64,000 nucleotides of DNA from Armatimonadota bacterium (GCA_018268375.1 JAFDWS010000003.1:1-64000); one strand, 5' to 3'. Shown: positions 26,201 to 33,816, counted from the first letter of the stretch. The notes: generated from the letters alone by a model not told the origin. A program made the numbers and translations.

Positions 26201-26366
26201 TGAGAACAAGGGCATCGACCCTGACATCCAGGTCGATGCAAGGCCTGACCTTGTGGCACAAGGCAAGGATCCCGTCTTGGACAAGGCCATCGAGTACCTG
26301 ACCGGCGAACTGAAGAAGGTCAAGCGCGACAATCCGAAGCCGCAGTTCCCCAAGGTCAAAAAGTAG
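23214..26366 (+). CDS. Tricorn-like protease, peptidase family S41
   Basis: 1050 residues. After a weak signal sequence come WD40/PD40-like blades (IWTADLKGGPARRLTS, WSPDGQTIAFLSDR) forming beta-propellers up to about 600. A linker with acidic repeats follows, then the helical core, a PDZ domain (INVNDGDYLLEING, about 760-830) and the S41 domain. The nucleophile is probably Ser938 in EFAGSGGDMFPW, and GTGHAYVQGG probably supplies the histidine. The closing ENKGIDPDI is typical of tricorn C-termini. Tricorn proteases degrade oligopeptides, and exported relatives act in the periplasm. The ATG at 23214 has a strong GGGGAGGG SD. A terminator follows directly. Confidence 0.92.
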   Translation: MLVTTLAVVAMGQLSGVEMKLLRYPAVHGETLAFVYGGDIWTADLKGGPARRLTSSPGSESWPRFSPDGKWIAFSGQYDSAVPQVYVMPADGGEPVRLTFESKPCNVVGWTPDGKVAYASTYGSAFTGRLWLVSPRGGMPERTDLGEFTNGSFSPDGKQIAYNRNNSYAFNWRRYRGGTQGRVCFYDFTERKYWEAPTGREQNYWPMWFGDTVYYLSDKSDTNVNLYALDTKSKNSRKLTEFNDGDIKNPSGDGGHIVFERNGALSSFDVSTGAVSPISITVGTDALLARTKYRRFGDMVTTGDISPSGKRAVLGARGEIYSVPARSGETRNLTNASKSREKNPSWSPDGQTIAFLSDRTGEYRIYTVPQMGGDTTEVPTPRDIKIAQFGYTPDGKKFWIVAVGQTLYLYDITLKTADKVFSNAGFNMNFDISADGTWVAYTQAQPNLYSALYLYDVKTKTSTKVTEGYYDDGAVAFDLNGKYLYAASGRTFSVNQGAFDPSLFQQDIQKVYAFILSKDQTSPFMPAGDEEPVKDDGKKADTPKEEGMKVDLDGLDQRALPLPWPPGTYTSLTGGENGVFTLAGGTLMKFDMGSRQSQNIMSGVGGVTFTPKRNKMMYFGGGGIGIADVQPGVEPGTGRLNLNDVATDWNPRDEWAQMYWEAWRHERDNFYDPQMLGLDWKAIGDKYAALLPYVSNRTDLTYLTGLMIGELGTGHAYVQGGETNLQAPAVNTGMLGADYDMTGDHVRFAKVFKGLNFEPERRGPLGAPGINVNDGDYLLEINGHKVTAKEDLHRWLVDKVEKNVTLTVNSKSSMDGSRKVVVRPIADETNLRYISWVEANRAYVAKVSGGKIGYMHVPDTNVQGIIEFVKGFYSNAGAEAVIVDERYNGGGWIPTFFIEALMQAPQTGFLPRYGPDVPLPGQTLAGPKAMLINEFAGSGGDMFPWLFKRNKVGPLIGTRTWGGLVGINGGVDLVDGGSVTAPAFGIYDRDNGQWIAENKGIDPDIQVDARPDLVAQGKDPVLDKAIEYLTGELKKVKRDNPKPQFPKVKK

Positions 26367-26372
26367 ACCCTT

Positions 26373-26405
26373 AAGAGGGGCCCCTCAAGCGATCGGGCCC
26401 CTCTT
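26373..26405 (+). terminator. Rho-independent terminator after the tricorn gene
   Basis: AAGAGGGGCCC (26373-26383) pairs perfectly with GGGCCCCTCTT (26395-26405) around an 11-nt loop. It starts 7 nt past the stop codon. Confidence 0.85.
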
Positions 26406-26489
26406 CCTTAATCCCCGTATTCGTACCGTCTACCCCTGTCTTTCGCCGTCCCAACAATTCCCATTGAGTCCTGGAGGGGGCTTCGTTTC

Positions 26490-28250
26490 ATGGGTTATGT
26501 GCGCAAACAACTGGGTGAGATTCTGCTCGGCCACAAGATCATCACTCCGAGTCAACTTGAGGAGGCACTTGAGGAACAGAAGCTGACCCAACAGCCGCTA
26601 GGCAAGATTCTGATCGCCAAGGGCTGGGTGACAGACAAGCTGCTGATTCAGGCCCTGGCTGCCCAGAAGGGCGTTTCAGCCTGGTTCTTTGAGAACGATC
26701 CGCCTCAACCCAATGCGATCCAAAAGCTGAATAAGGAGGTCTGCGCAGCGAACAACATGCTGCCCGTCATGGTGAAGGCCGACCTTTTGGTGTTGGCGAT
26801 GGCCAACCCGGACGACATTGAGGCCATCGACCTTGCCCGCAACATTTCGGGCAACAGAATCGAGCCAGTCATGGCCGACGAGCGTCGTCTGAAGGAGCAG
26901 GTGGAGAAGGCTTACCGCGATGCGCCGAGGGAAGTTTCGCCCTCCAAGGCGTCCGACGCCTACCTACAGAAGGCCCTTCAGTCGGTCAAAGAAGGCAACA
27001 ACGTCAAGGCAGAGAAGGCGATCCTCACGGAAGAGGACACGAGGCCGGTCGTCGGCCTCGTCAACCAGATCCTTTCGGAGGCTATCAGCTCTGGCTCAAG
27101 CGACATCCACGTCGAGCCGATGGAGAGCAGGATCGATATCCGGCACCGCGTGGACGGCCAGCTTCTCAAGGTGATGGAAGTGCCGGATGCGCTTGGACCG
27201 ATGTTGACGACGCGCATCAAGATCATGGCGGGGATCGACATCGTCGAAACGCGCATTCCCCAGGACGGCCGCATCACCGCCGAACTGGACGATCGGACGA
27301 TCGATCTGCGCGTGTCGGTGCTGCCTGGTTACCACGGCCCGCGCATCGTTCTCAGGATTCTTGATAAAGAGTTCGGTTTGAAGGCGTTGGACGAGATCGG
27401 GTTCGACCCCGACAACTACAAGCTCTTCAAGAACTTGGTCAGCCGGCCCTATGGTTTGTTCTTGGTGACGGGCCCGACGGGTAGCGGCAAAACGACCACC
27501 CTCTATGCGGCACTGAACGAGATCCGCAATGGTGAGAACAACGTCTTGACTTGCGAAGACCCGGTCGAGTACCTGATCGACGGGATCGGCCAATCGCAGA
27601 TCAACGAAAAGGTCGGACTCACGTTCGCCAGCCAATTGCGCGCCATCCTGCGGCAAGACCCCGACGTCGTGCTTGTGGGCGAGATTCGAGACCAAGACAC
27701 TGCCGAGACCGCGATCCGCGCCTCCATGACCGGTCACATGGTCTTGAGCACGTTGCACACGAACGACGCGCCCGCTGCTATTCCGCGGTTGACGGACATG
27801 GGTATCGACCCGTTCTTGCTCAGCACTTCATTGGTCGGTGTGCTTTCTCAGCGGCTATTGCGCAGGCTGTGCGACGACTGCAAGCGCGAGATCGAGCCGA
27901 GTGCAGAGGAGATCGAAGTCTTGAACTCAGTGTTCTCGGCAGGAAGCGCTGAGTCTGTGTTCCGAGCGCCAGGCTGTCCCAGTTGCCGGCACACCGGCTA
28001 TCGAGGCCGCATCGCCGTGCACGAACTGATGCCGGTGACTTCCGAAATCCGGAAGATGATCGCGGAGCGCGTGCCCGTCGAAGCGATCCGCGAGACGGCC
28101 GGGTTCTACGGATACCGGACCATGCAGGAAGACGCTTTCAAGCGGATCCAGCGCGGAGAGACGTCGGTTCAGGAAGCAAAGCGCCTGATCGCGTTCGAAA
28201 CGATCGAGCGGAAAGAGGAGCACTCGGGCTCGATCAAGCTGGCTGCCTAG
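26490..28250 (+). CDS. Type II secretion/type IV pilus assembly ATPase, GspE/PilB family
   Basis: 586 residues. The MshEN/T2SSE N-terminal domain (1-140, QLGEILLGHKIITPSQLEEA) is followed by the ATPase: GPTGSGKTTT at 328-337 (Walker A), the Asp-box region, LRQDPDVVLVGEIRDQDTAE (Walker B) and HTNDAPAAI (His box). A zinc-type tetracysteine loop is seen as CDDC and CPSC. It powers pilin or pseudopilin assembly from the cytoplasm. PilT, PilC and pilins are not in the window, so pilus and secretion roles cannot be told apart. SD GGAGGGGG lies before the ATG at 26490. Confidence 0.93.
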   Translation: MGYVRKQLGEILLGHKIITPSQLEEALEEQKLTQQPLGKILIAKGWVTDKLLIQALAAQKGVSAWFFENDPPQPNAIQKLNKEVCAANNMLPVMVKADLLVLAMANPDDIEAIDLARNISGNRIEPVMADERRLKEQVEKAYRDAPREVSPSKASDAYLQKALQSVKEGNNVKAEKAILTEEDTRPVVGLVNQILSEAISSGSSDIHVEPMESRIDIRHRVDGQLLKVMEVPDALGPMLTTRIKIMAGIDIVETRIPQDGRITAELDDRTIDLRVSVLPGYHGPRIVLRILDKEFGLKALDEIGFDPDNYKLFKNLVSRPYGLFLVTGPTGSGKTTTLYAALNEIRNGENNVLTCEDPVEYLIDGIGQSQINEKVGLTFASQLRAILRQDPDVVLVGEIRDQDTAETAIRASMTGHMVLSTLHTNDAPAAIPRLTDMGIDPFLLSTSLVGVLSQRLLRRLCDDCKREIEPSAEEIEVLNSVFSAGSAESVFRAPGCPSCRHTGYRGRIAVHELMPVTSEIRKMIAERVPVEAIRETAGFYGYRTMQEDAFKRIQRGETSVQEAKRLIAFETIERKEEHSGSIKLAA

Positions 28251-28292
28251 CTGGGCTTGAACCTAAGAGTCGGGCTGAGTACGGGGTAAAGT

Positions 28293-28321
28293 CCGTCGTG
28301 CGGGATTTTCCTGCACGACGG
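28293..28321 (+). terminator. Strong hairpin between the GspE/PilB gene and tRNA-His
   Basis: CCGTCGTGC pairs with GCACGACGG, extended by GGGA/TCCT around a TTT loop, and is followed by CATTTCCC. It is most likely a terminator for the ATPase gene. It ends only 5 nt before the mature tRNA, so it could also lie in the leader of the tRNA-hisS transcript. Confidence 0.6.
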
Positions 28322-28326
28322 CATTT

Positions 28327-28402
28327 CCCTGGATAGCTCAGCTGGTAGAGCGTCGCTCTGTGGAAGCGAAGGTCATGGGTTCGAGACCCGTTCCAGGGAC
28401 CA
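28327..28402 (+). tRNA. tRNA-His (GTG) lacking G-1 and C73
   Basis: Full cloverleaf: acceptor CCCTGGA/TCCAGGG, D-arm GCTC/GAGC, anticodon arm TCGCT-CTGTGGA-AGCGA with anticodon GTG at 28360-28362, T-arm ATGGG-TTCGAGA-CCCGT, discriminator A at 28399 and encoded CCA at 28400-28402. Nearly all bacterial tRNA-His genes encode G at -1 and C at 73. Here -1 is T and 73 is A. hisS begins 16 nt after the CCA, so both are probably on one transcript. Confidence 0.96.
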
Positions 28403-28418
28403 TTCCATGGAGGATCGG

Positions 28419-29786
28419 ATGCTCACGAACTACCCAGGCACACAGGACAGGTTCACAGACGACATCCTGCTGCGCCAGTGGATCCTGTCCAAGTTCCAGG
28501 AGGTGTACCGCCTGCTCGGTTTCAGCCTCCTTGAGACACCGTGCTTGGAGCCGGTCGAGATACTGGCCAAGTCGGGCGGTGTCGGCGACCAGCCGACCTT
28601 TGTCTTCACCGACAAGCACCGCGATCAAGTGTGTCTAAAACCCGACCAGACCGTTTCGTTGCGACGGGTCGTTGAGCAGCACCGGTTGCGCCTGCCTTTC
28701 CCGAGGCACCAGGTGGGCTTGAGCTTCCGTCAGGACAAGCCAGAGAAGGGGCGATGGCGCGAGTTCTTGCAGTGTGACGCCGACTTTGTCGGCGCGCCCC
28801 TCGGCACCGCCGACGCCGAGACCGCACTCTGGCTCCTCAAGGGGTTCGAGGCGGTGGGGCTGCCGGAGACGGTGCTTTACGTCAACACGAGGGCCATTCT
28901 CAAAGGGCTCTATGCCTCTCTTGCTGACGCTACGTTCGACGAATTGACGTTCACCCGAGCGGTTGATAAAGTTCCGACAAACGGCGACCTCCAACCGGTG
29001 CTCCAGTACTTGTCGGGCGGAGACGAGGAAGGCAAAACAGCCGTCGACCCCGCCAGACGAACTGCGGCTGAGCGGGTGGCCAAGTTGATTTCTGGACTTC
29101 GAGATTTCCGCGAGTTGGCGTGCCGAGAAGCTTTGGCGAAGTTCGCGGCGGCTTATCCGGACCTTGCGGAGGAAGCGGCCCAGCTTGGTGCGCTCATCGA
29201 TTGCGCGGCCGAGGCTGGCGCACCAGTCGACCGGATGGTTTTCGATCCGTGCCTAGCTCGAGGGATGGATTACTACACAGGCCCCGTCTTCGAGGCGCAC
29301 TGCCCGGCTTGGCCCTATGGCAGCATAGCCGGCGGCGGGCGCTACGACAATATGATCAAAGTGGACGACGAGCCCCAACCTTCGGTCGGTGCGTCGTTCG
29401 GCCTCGACCGTATCGAGCAGGCGCTCAAAGACTTGGGCCGAGTACCTGCCGAGTGTACGCAACGGATCGCTGACGCCCTCGTCGTGGTCAAGCCGGACTG
29501 GTTGCCGGGCGCGATGCGGGTGGCGAAGCAGTTGAGGGACGCGGGAGTCCGCACGATCGTCTACCCCGATCCAGCCGAGACGTTCAAACTGCAGACGCGG
29601 TATGCGGCCAAAAACGGTATCCCGTGTGCGGTCTTCTTCGGCCCGGACGAGCAGGCGGAGGGAAAGGTGACGGTGCGCGAAATCACTCCCGAGCGAGAGG
29701 TCTTCGACAAGGATGCCGCACGCGCGGCAAAGAACGTGACGGTGCCGCTTGACCAGTTGGTTGAGACGGTTCGTTCCCTGGGGTGA
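28419..29786 (+). CDS. hisS: Histidyl-tRNA synthetase, eukaryote/alphaproteobacteria-like type
   Basis: Class II synthetase charging tRNA-His. Motif 2 region FRQDKPEKGRWREF (103-116) is followed by LQCDADFVGAP instead of the common bacterial form. The histidine-A site is ARGMDYYTGPVFE (280-292), motif 3 is VGASFGLDRIEQAL, and an anticodon-binding domain fills the C-terminus. These intact sites and the C-terminal domain argue against HisZ, the non-catalytic paralogue. KPDQT replaces the usual RPEGT. The start is the ATG at 28419 with GGAGG 5 nt before it; the ATG at 28407 lies only 4 nt after the tRNA end and has no SD. The gene overlaps hutH by 4 nt. Confidence 0.93.
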   Translation: MLTNYPGTQDRFTDDILLRQWILSKFQEVYRLLGFSLLETPCLEPVEILAKSGGVGDQPTFVFTDKHRDQVCLKPDQTVSLRRVVEQHRLRLPFPRHQVGLSFRQDKPEKGRWREFLQCDADFVGAPLGTADAETALWLLKGFEAVGLPETVLYVNTRAILKGLYASLADATFDELTFTRAVDKVPTNGDLQPVLQYLSGGDEEGKTAVDPARRTAAERVAKLISGLRDFRELACREALAKFAAAYPDLAEEAAQLGALIDCAAEAGAPVDRMVFDPCLARGMDYYTGPVFEAHCPAWPYGSIAGGGRYDNMIKVDDEPQPSVGASFGLDRIEQALKDLGRVPAECTQRIADALVVVKPDWLPGAMRVAKQLRDAGVRTIVYPDPAETFKLQTRYAAKNGIPCAVFFGPDEQAEGKVTVREITPEREVFDKDAARAAKNVTVPLDQLVETVRSLG

Positions 29787-31417
29787 GCATGGACGAATCC
29801 AACCATTTGGACGTGTCGAAGGATTGGAACCTCGACGATGTCGTCGCGGCGTCCCGGTTTTCGGTCCGACTCGATCTTCCGGAAGCGAGGGCCAAGATGC
29901 TCGACGAGTCCCGGCAACGCGTCTTGACGAAGCTCGAAGGGTCTCACGAGCGCCTGTACGGGTTCAACACCGGGTTTGGCGATAACCGCAACCGCAAAAC
30001 CGTTTCGCCCGAGGCGAGAGGGGTCATACAAGACAATTTGATCAAGAGCCACGCGTCGGGGTTTGGCGACGCACTGCCTGTGGAAGTGGTCCGGGCCGCG
30101 TTAGCCGTGCGCGTGAAGGCACTGGCGCTAGGGCACTCTGCTGTTCGGTCAGAAGTGGTCGGGGCTCTTTGCGATCTTTACAACAATGGGTTGGTCCCTC
30201 ATGTGCCGACCTACGGAAGTGTGGGCGCCAGCGGTGACCTCGCTCCTCTGTCGCATCTCGCGCTGCCCTTGCTGGGGCAGGGGAGAGTCCTCCGAGATGG
30301 CGAATGGGTCGAGGTTTCGAAGGAACTCATGGAGTCAGAAGGCGTGCGATCGCTCCGGTACGACGACCACTCTGTGCTCGGATCGAAAGAAGGGCTCGCG
30401 CTCAATAATGGGACGGCGTTCATGACTGCCTGGCTGTGTCTTGCTGCCGAGGATGCCCGAGGGACACTGGCTACGGCGGACCTAGCCTTAGCCCTTGGAA
30501 TCGAGGCTATGTGCGGCGTCATGGACGCTTATGACGAACGTGTCCAAGCATTACGCCACCATCATGGGGTTGCCAAAGTGGCGAGCCGAGTCCGGTCCCT
30601 CCTTCAGGACTCCGACCTTGTGATTCGAAACGGAGCAGCGAGCGACGCCGCGCGTAGAGCCCGCACCGTTGGGGACGATGGAGTGCTCGACAGTGTGCAA
30701 GACGACTACAGCCTTCGGGCCGGATCTGTCGTGCATGGGACGGCCAGCGACGCAATCGGAACAGTAGCGGCGACGGCGTTCGTCGAGATCAATTCCGTCA
30801 CCGACAACCCCGTTGTGGTCGACTCCGACACGATCCTCTCGGGTGCGCATTTCCACGGCATGCCCCTCGCCTTTGCTGCCGACCAACTCCGCACGGCGAT
30901 GGCGATTGTCGCTGGAATCAGTGAGAGACGAGTGGCCAAGCTGATGAACGACAAGCGCAACTATGGCCTGCCACGCCACCTCGTCATGGATGACCCCGAT
31001 GGCGTCAAATCGGGCTGGATGATCGCCCAGTACTGCGCGGCCTCCATGGTGAACGAGCTTAAGACGCGCTCGATGCCCTACTGTGTCGGCAATGTGACGA
31101 CCGGCAACGAAAGCGAAGACTTCGTGAGTATGGGGGCCAACGCCTGCCGCGCCGCCTACGAGTGTGCCTCCGTGTTCCGCGGAATTGTGGCGATCGAACT
31201 GGCAGCAGCGGTCAGGGCGTTGCTCATACGGGTCGGGTGCCCGTCACCGGATGACGACCTGTCGGGCACGGGTCTGTCTGCAGCCGCGCAACATACGATC
31301 GAGGCCTTCTGGAGAGCCGGGATTCCGGTCTCGCACACGGACGATCGCCCTCTAGAACCGATCTTTGCCCAGACCGCGGAGCTCATCGAGGGTGGCGACC
31401 TGACGGCTTGGGCCTAA
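29783..31417 (+). CDS. hutH: Histidine ammonia-lyase (MIO family)
   Basis: 544 residues. GSVGASGDLAPLSH holds the Ala-Ser-Gly (149-151) that cyclises to the MIO prosthetic group. YGFNTGFGD and NLIKSHASG match the substrate region, where the His after Ser is typical of histidine lyases rather than Phe/Tyr lyases. NESEDFVSMG keeps the Glu of the HAL motif, though His is replaced by Phe. The reaction is histidine to urocanate plus ammonia. No hutU, hutI or hutG is nearby; instead it overlaps hisS (GTGA). A start at the GTG 29783 or the ATG 29789 is possible. An MIO aminomutase is the main alternative. Confidence 0.87.
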   Translation: MSMDESNHLDVSKDWNLDDVVAASRFSVRLDLPEARAKMLDESRQRVLTKLEGSHERLYGFNTGFGDNRNRKTVSPEARGVIQDNLIKSHASGFGDALPVEVVRAALAVRVKALALGHSAVRSEVVGALCDLYNNGLVPHVPTYGSVGASGDLAPLSHLALPLLGQGRVLRDGEWVEVSKELMESEGVRSLRYDDHSVLGSKEGLALNNGTAFMTAWLCLAAEDARGTLATADLALALGIEAMCGVMDAYDERVQALRHHHGVAKVASRVRSLLQDSDLVIRNGAASDAARRARTVGDDGVLDSVQDDYSLRAGSVVHGTASDAIGTVAATAFVEINSVTDNPVVVDSDTILSGAHFHGMPLAFAADQLRTAMAIVAGISERRVAKLMNDKRNYGLPRHLVMDDPDGVKSGWMIAQYCAASMVNELKTRSMPYCVGNVTTGNESEDFVSMGANACRAAYECASVFRGIVAIELAAAVRALLIRVGCPSPDDDLSGTGLSAAAQHTIEAFWRAGIPVSHTDDRPLEPIFAQTAELIEGGDLTAWA

Positions 31418-31431
31418 GGGACGACGAAAGT

Positions 31432-31741
<310 letters not shown>

Positions 31742-31776
31742 AATCAAGGATTGTGGCACGACCATAATCCTACGTT

Positions 31777-32970
31777 GTGCGCGTGAGCCCCCTTGTCGCT
31801 GTGTTCCTTACGGTCTTCTTCGACCTCATGTCCTTCGGTTCCGTGATCCCGGACGTCCAACTAAGGGCCGAGAGGCTGGGAGCCACGGGCTGGATCGCTG
31901 GTCTTGTCATCGCGATGTTCAGCATCACCCAGTTCTGCTGCGCGCCGTTCCTGGGCAGGTTGAGCGACCGGATCGGTCGCCGGAAGGTACTCGTCGTGAC
32001 TTCAGCCCTCGCCGTGGCAGCGAGCCTGCTCTACGGCCATTCCGACACGCTTGCAATCATGCTCGCCTCGCGCGCCGTCCTGGGCATGGCGGGCGCGAAC
32101 CTGGGTGTCGCTTATGCATACGTCTCGGACGTGACGAAGCCCGAAGACCGGGCCGCAGCGATGGGCAAGATCGGAATGGCCTTCGGCCTGGGTTTCGTCT
32201 TCGGGCCGCCGCTCGGGGCGAAGATGGTCGAGCTTGGGGGCGGCCAGCCGTTGCTGCTGAGCTATGTTTCCGCGGCGTTTGCGCTCGTGAACTTGGCCTT
32301 CGTCCTCTTCTTCATGCCAGAGGTGCCTGTGCAACCGGAAAGCTCGTCGGAGAGGAGCCTTAACCCCTTTGCGAAGCTGCTCTACGCAATGAGGACGCCG
32401 GGCCTTGGCTTCCTCCTGGCTCTGTTCTTCGTCGCGAACTTTGCCTTTGCGAATCTGGAAAGCACGTATTTCCGGCTCGCTCATGACACTTTGGGCATCG
32501 ACCAGTTCGCCACGTCGCTCGTTCTTGTGTTCGTCGGGATCGTGGCGGCGGTGATGCAAGGAGCGCTCATCCCGATCCTCGCGAAGCGTTTTGGCGAAGC
32601 GAGCTTGCTCAGGGTCGCCTACGTCCTCCAGGGCCCCGTCCTCGCCGCCATGCCTTTCTCGCCAGTGTGGGGGCCCCAGCTCTTCCTTTGCCTGCTTCTG
32701 GGAACGAGTAACGGCTTGGCCCAGCCCAACTTGTCCAGCCTCATCTCGCGCGCCGCCCCCGCCACGATGGTGGGCGGCATTTTTGGTGTGACCCAATCCT
32801 TGGGCGCCTTGGCCCGCATCATCGGGCCGATCGTTGGGAACTCGATGTACGACTGGCGGCACTGGATGCCCTACGCCTTTGCCGGCGGGCTCATGTTGGT
32901 GCCTTTGGTCATGTCCCAGTTCGTCCGTATGCCTCAGGGCACGAGACAGGCAGAGGCTCCGGTATCCTAG
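31777..32970 (+). CDS. MFS transporter, TetA-like drug/metabolite efflux group
   Basis: 397 residues with 12 predicted membrane segments. Motif A is GRLSDRIGRRKVLV (about 59-72), and the motif C-like GLGFVFGPPLG lies in TM5. The shape fits the DHA1/TetA branch of proton-coupled exporters; the substrate is unknown. The GTG at 31777 is 8 nt after a CATAAT box; a second in-frame GTG at 31783 is possible. It is divergent from rnpB, with a shared promoter region of about 35 nt. Confidence 0.88.
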   Translation: MRVSPLVAVFLTVFFDLMSFGSVIPDVQLRAERLGATGWIAGLVIAMFSITQFCCAPFLGRLSDRIGRRKVLVVTSALAVAASLLYGHSDTLAIMLASRAVLGMAGANLGVAYAYVSDVTKPEDRAAAMGKIGMAFGLGFVFGPPLGAKMVELGGGQPLLLSYVSAAFALVNLAFVLFFMPEVPVQPESSSERSLNPFAKLLYAMRTPGLGFLLALFFVANFAFANLESTYFRLAHDTLGIDQFATSLVLVFVGIVAAVMQGALIPILAKRFGEASLLRVAYVLQGPVLAAMPFSPVWGPQLFLCLLLGTSNGLAQPNLSSLISRAAPATMVGGIFGVTQSLGALARIIGPIVGNSMYDWRHWMPYAFAGGLMLVPLVMSQFVRMPQGTRQAEAPVS

Positions 32971-33007
32971 TCCAAGCTTTGGGCGTTTGTACAAGGAAGG
33001 AGCACGT

Positions 33008-33352
33008 TTGACGGTGGCTAGGACGAGGAGGGACGGTTTTGCATCGATACTCGGTGCCGTCGTGTTCCTCGCAGGGCTCGCTCTGATCGTCTGGACCTTC
33101 TCGCAAGCCTATGGACTGTTTACAAAGGCGCCCCAGTTGAACCTCGGCATCCAGCCCGGTCAGCCCATTGATTTCGCAGTGGTCGGAAGGAATTTCGTGC
33201 GGTTGCTCCTGCAAGTCCTTTTGCTGGTGGTCATGGCTGGGATCGGCTCGGCCATCGCCAATCGCGGTGCCAAGATGTACGGTTCCGGGCGGGATGTCGT
33301 CCAGCCGTCTGAGCCCGAGCGAGACCTTGGCCAACCTGATTCGCAGGTATAA
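33008..33352 (+). CDS. Small hypothetical membrane protein
   Basis: 114 residues with no recognised family. Two membrane helices are seen: SILGAVVFLAGLALIVWTFS near the N-terminus and FVRLLLQVLLLVVMAGIGSA in the middle, with a 45-residue extracytoplasmic loop and a charged C-terminal tail (SEPERDLGQPDSQV). The TTG at 33008 is preferred because AAGGAAGGAG lies 5 nt before it; a GTG at 33014 is an alternative. The stop codon lies inside the TATAAT promoter of the tRNA region that follows. Confidence 0.65.
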   Translation: MTVARTRRDGFASILGAVVFLAGLALIVWTFSQAYGLFTKAPQLNLGIQPGQPIDFAVVGRNFVRLLLQVLLLVVMAGIGSAIANRGAKMYGSGRDVVQPSEPERDLGQPDSQV

Positions 33353-33353
33353 T
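33348..33353 (+). promoter_or_regulatory. -10 box for the tRNA-Pro region
   Basis: A perfect TATAAT overlaps the stop codon of the preceding gene, 14 nt before the first tRNA-like sequence. TTGGCC 15 bp upstream could be a -35 with short spacing. Confidence 0.5.
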
Positions 33354-33366
33354 TCCGGCTCGAACT

Positions 33367-33415
33367 CGGGATGTGGCTCAGCTTGGTAGAGCGTCCCGAT
33401 GAGATCGGGAAGGTC
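33367..33415 (+). pseudogene. tRNA-Pro-like 5' fragment
   Basis: CGGGATG, the D-arm GCTC...GAGC and an anticodon arm TCCCG-ATGAGAT-CGGGA copy the tRNA-Pro body at 33453 up to the variable loop (AGGTC). The T-arm and 3' acceptor strand are absent. The triplet at the anticodon position would be GAG, not a proline anticodon, and this stem is nearly palindromic. I read it as a broken tRNA gene copy, not a working tRNA. Confidence 0.75.
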
Positions 33416-33452
33416 GTGGCCTTGGATCTTTCCACGCAGAGAAAGACAGTAT

Positions 33453-33529
33453 CGGGATGTGGCTCAGCTTGGTAGAGCGCCTCGTTCGGGACGAGGAGGT
33501 CGTAGGTTCAAATCCTATCATCCCGACCA
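33453..33529 (+). tRNA. tRNA-Pro (CGG)
   Basis: Complete cloverleaf: acceptor CGGGATG/CATCCCG, D-arm GCTC/GAGC, anticodon arm CCTCG-TTCGGGA-CGAGG with anticodon CGG, T-arm GTAGG-TTCAAAT-CCTAT, A73 and encoded CCA. C1:G72 with A73 is normal for bacterial tRNA-Pro. The two GIY-YIG units begin in its variable loop. Confidence 0.96.
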
Positions 33530-33816
33530 AGTTTGGTAAGGAGGAGAGACGTGTGGATGGTTTACATCCTGCGCAGCACAAAAACCGGTCGCCACTACAT
33601 TGGTTTCACGAATGACATCAACCGCCGCCTCGCGGAGCACAACGGCGGATTGAATCGTTCGACCAAAGGACGCGGGCCATGGGAAGTGGTTCACACCGAA
33701 GGTCATGGGTCGAAGGAGGCCGCAGTTCGCAGAGAGCTCCAGATCAAGTCGTGGAAATCAGCACGGGCGATTTGTCGCCTCGTTGACTTCGGTCGTCCTT
33801 GGTAGAGCTTTCGGGA
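33497..33816 (+). repeat. Tandem GIY-YIG/tRNA unit, copy 1
   Basis: 320 bp from the variable loop of tRNA-Pro through the GIY-YIG gene to the anticodon-arm remnant of the next tRNA piece. Copy 2 is offset by exactly 320 bp and nearly identical. By eye only two substitutions occur, near 33763-33765 and its counterpart. After each tRNA end comes ACCAAGTTTGGT, a small inverted repeat. Confidence 0.9.
33551..33805 (+). CDS. GIY-YIG nuclease family protein, copy 1
   Basis: 84-residue single-domain endonuclease of the UvrC-N/UPF0213 type: VYILRSTKTGRHYIG holds the GIY-YIG strands, NDINRRLAEHN the arginine helix and RRELQIKSWK the catalytic glutamate helix. Its target is unknown; relatives include homing and mobile-element nucleases as well as housekeeping ones. 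GGAGG lies 6 nt before the GTG at 33551. The gene starts 21 nt after tRNA-Pro, and its stop TAG is part of GGTAGAGC, the D-arm of the next tRNA remnant. It is almost identical to the copy at 33871. Confidence 0.88.
   Translation: MWMVYILRSTKTGRHYIGFTNDINRRLAEHNGGLNRSTKGRGPWEVVHTEGHGSKEAAVRRELQIKSWKSARAICRLVDFGRPW

Noticed and set aside
28419-29786. HisZ (regulatory paralogue of HisRS) as the identity
   Set aside because: The histidine-A motif, the motif 3 region and the C-terminal anticodon domain are intact, and the gene follows tRNA-His.
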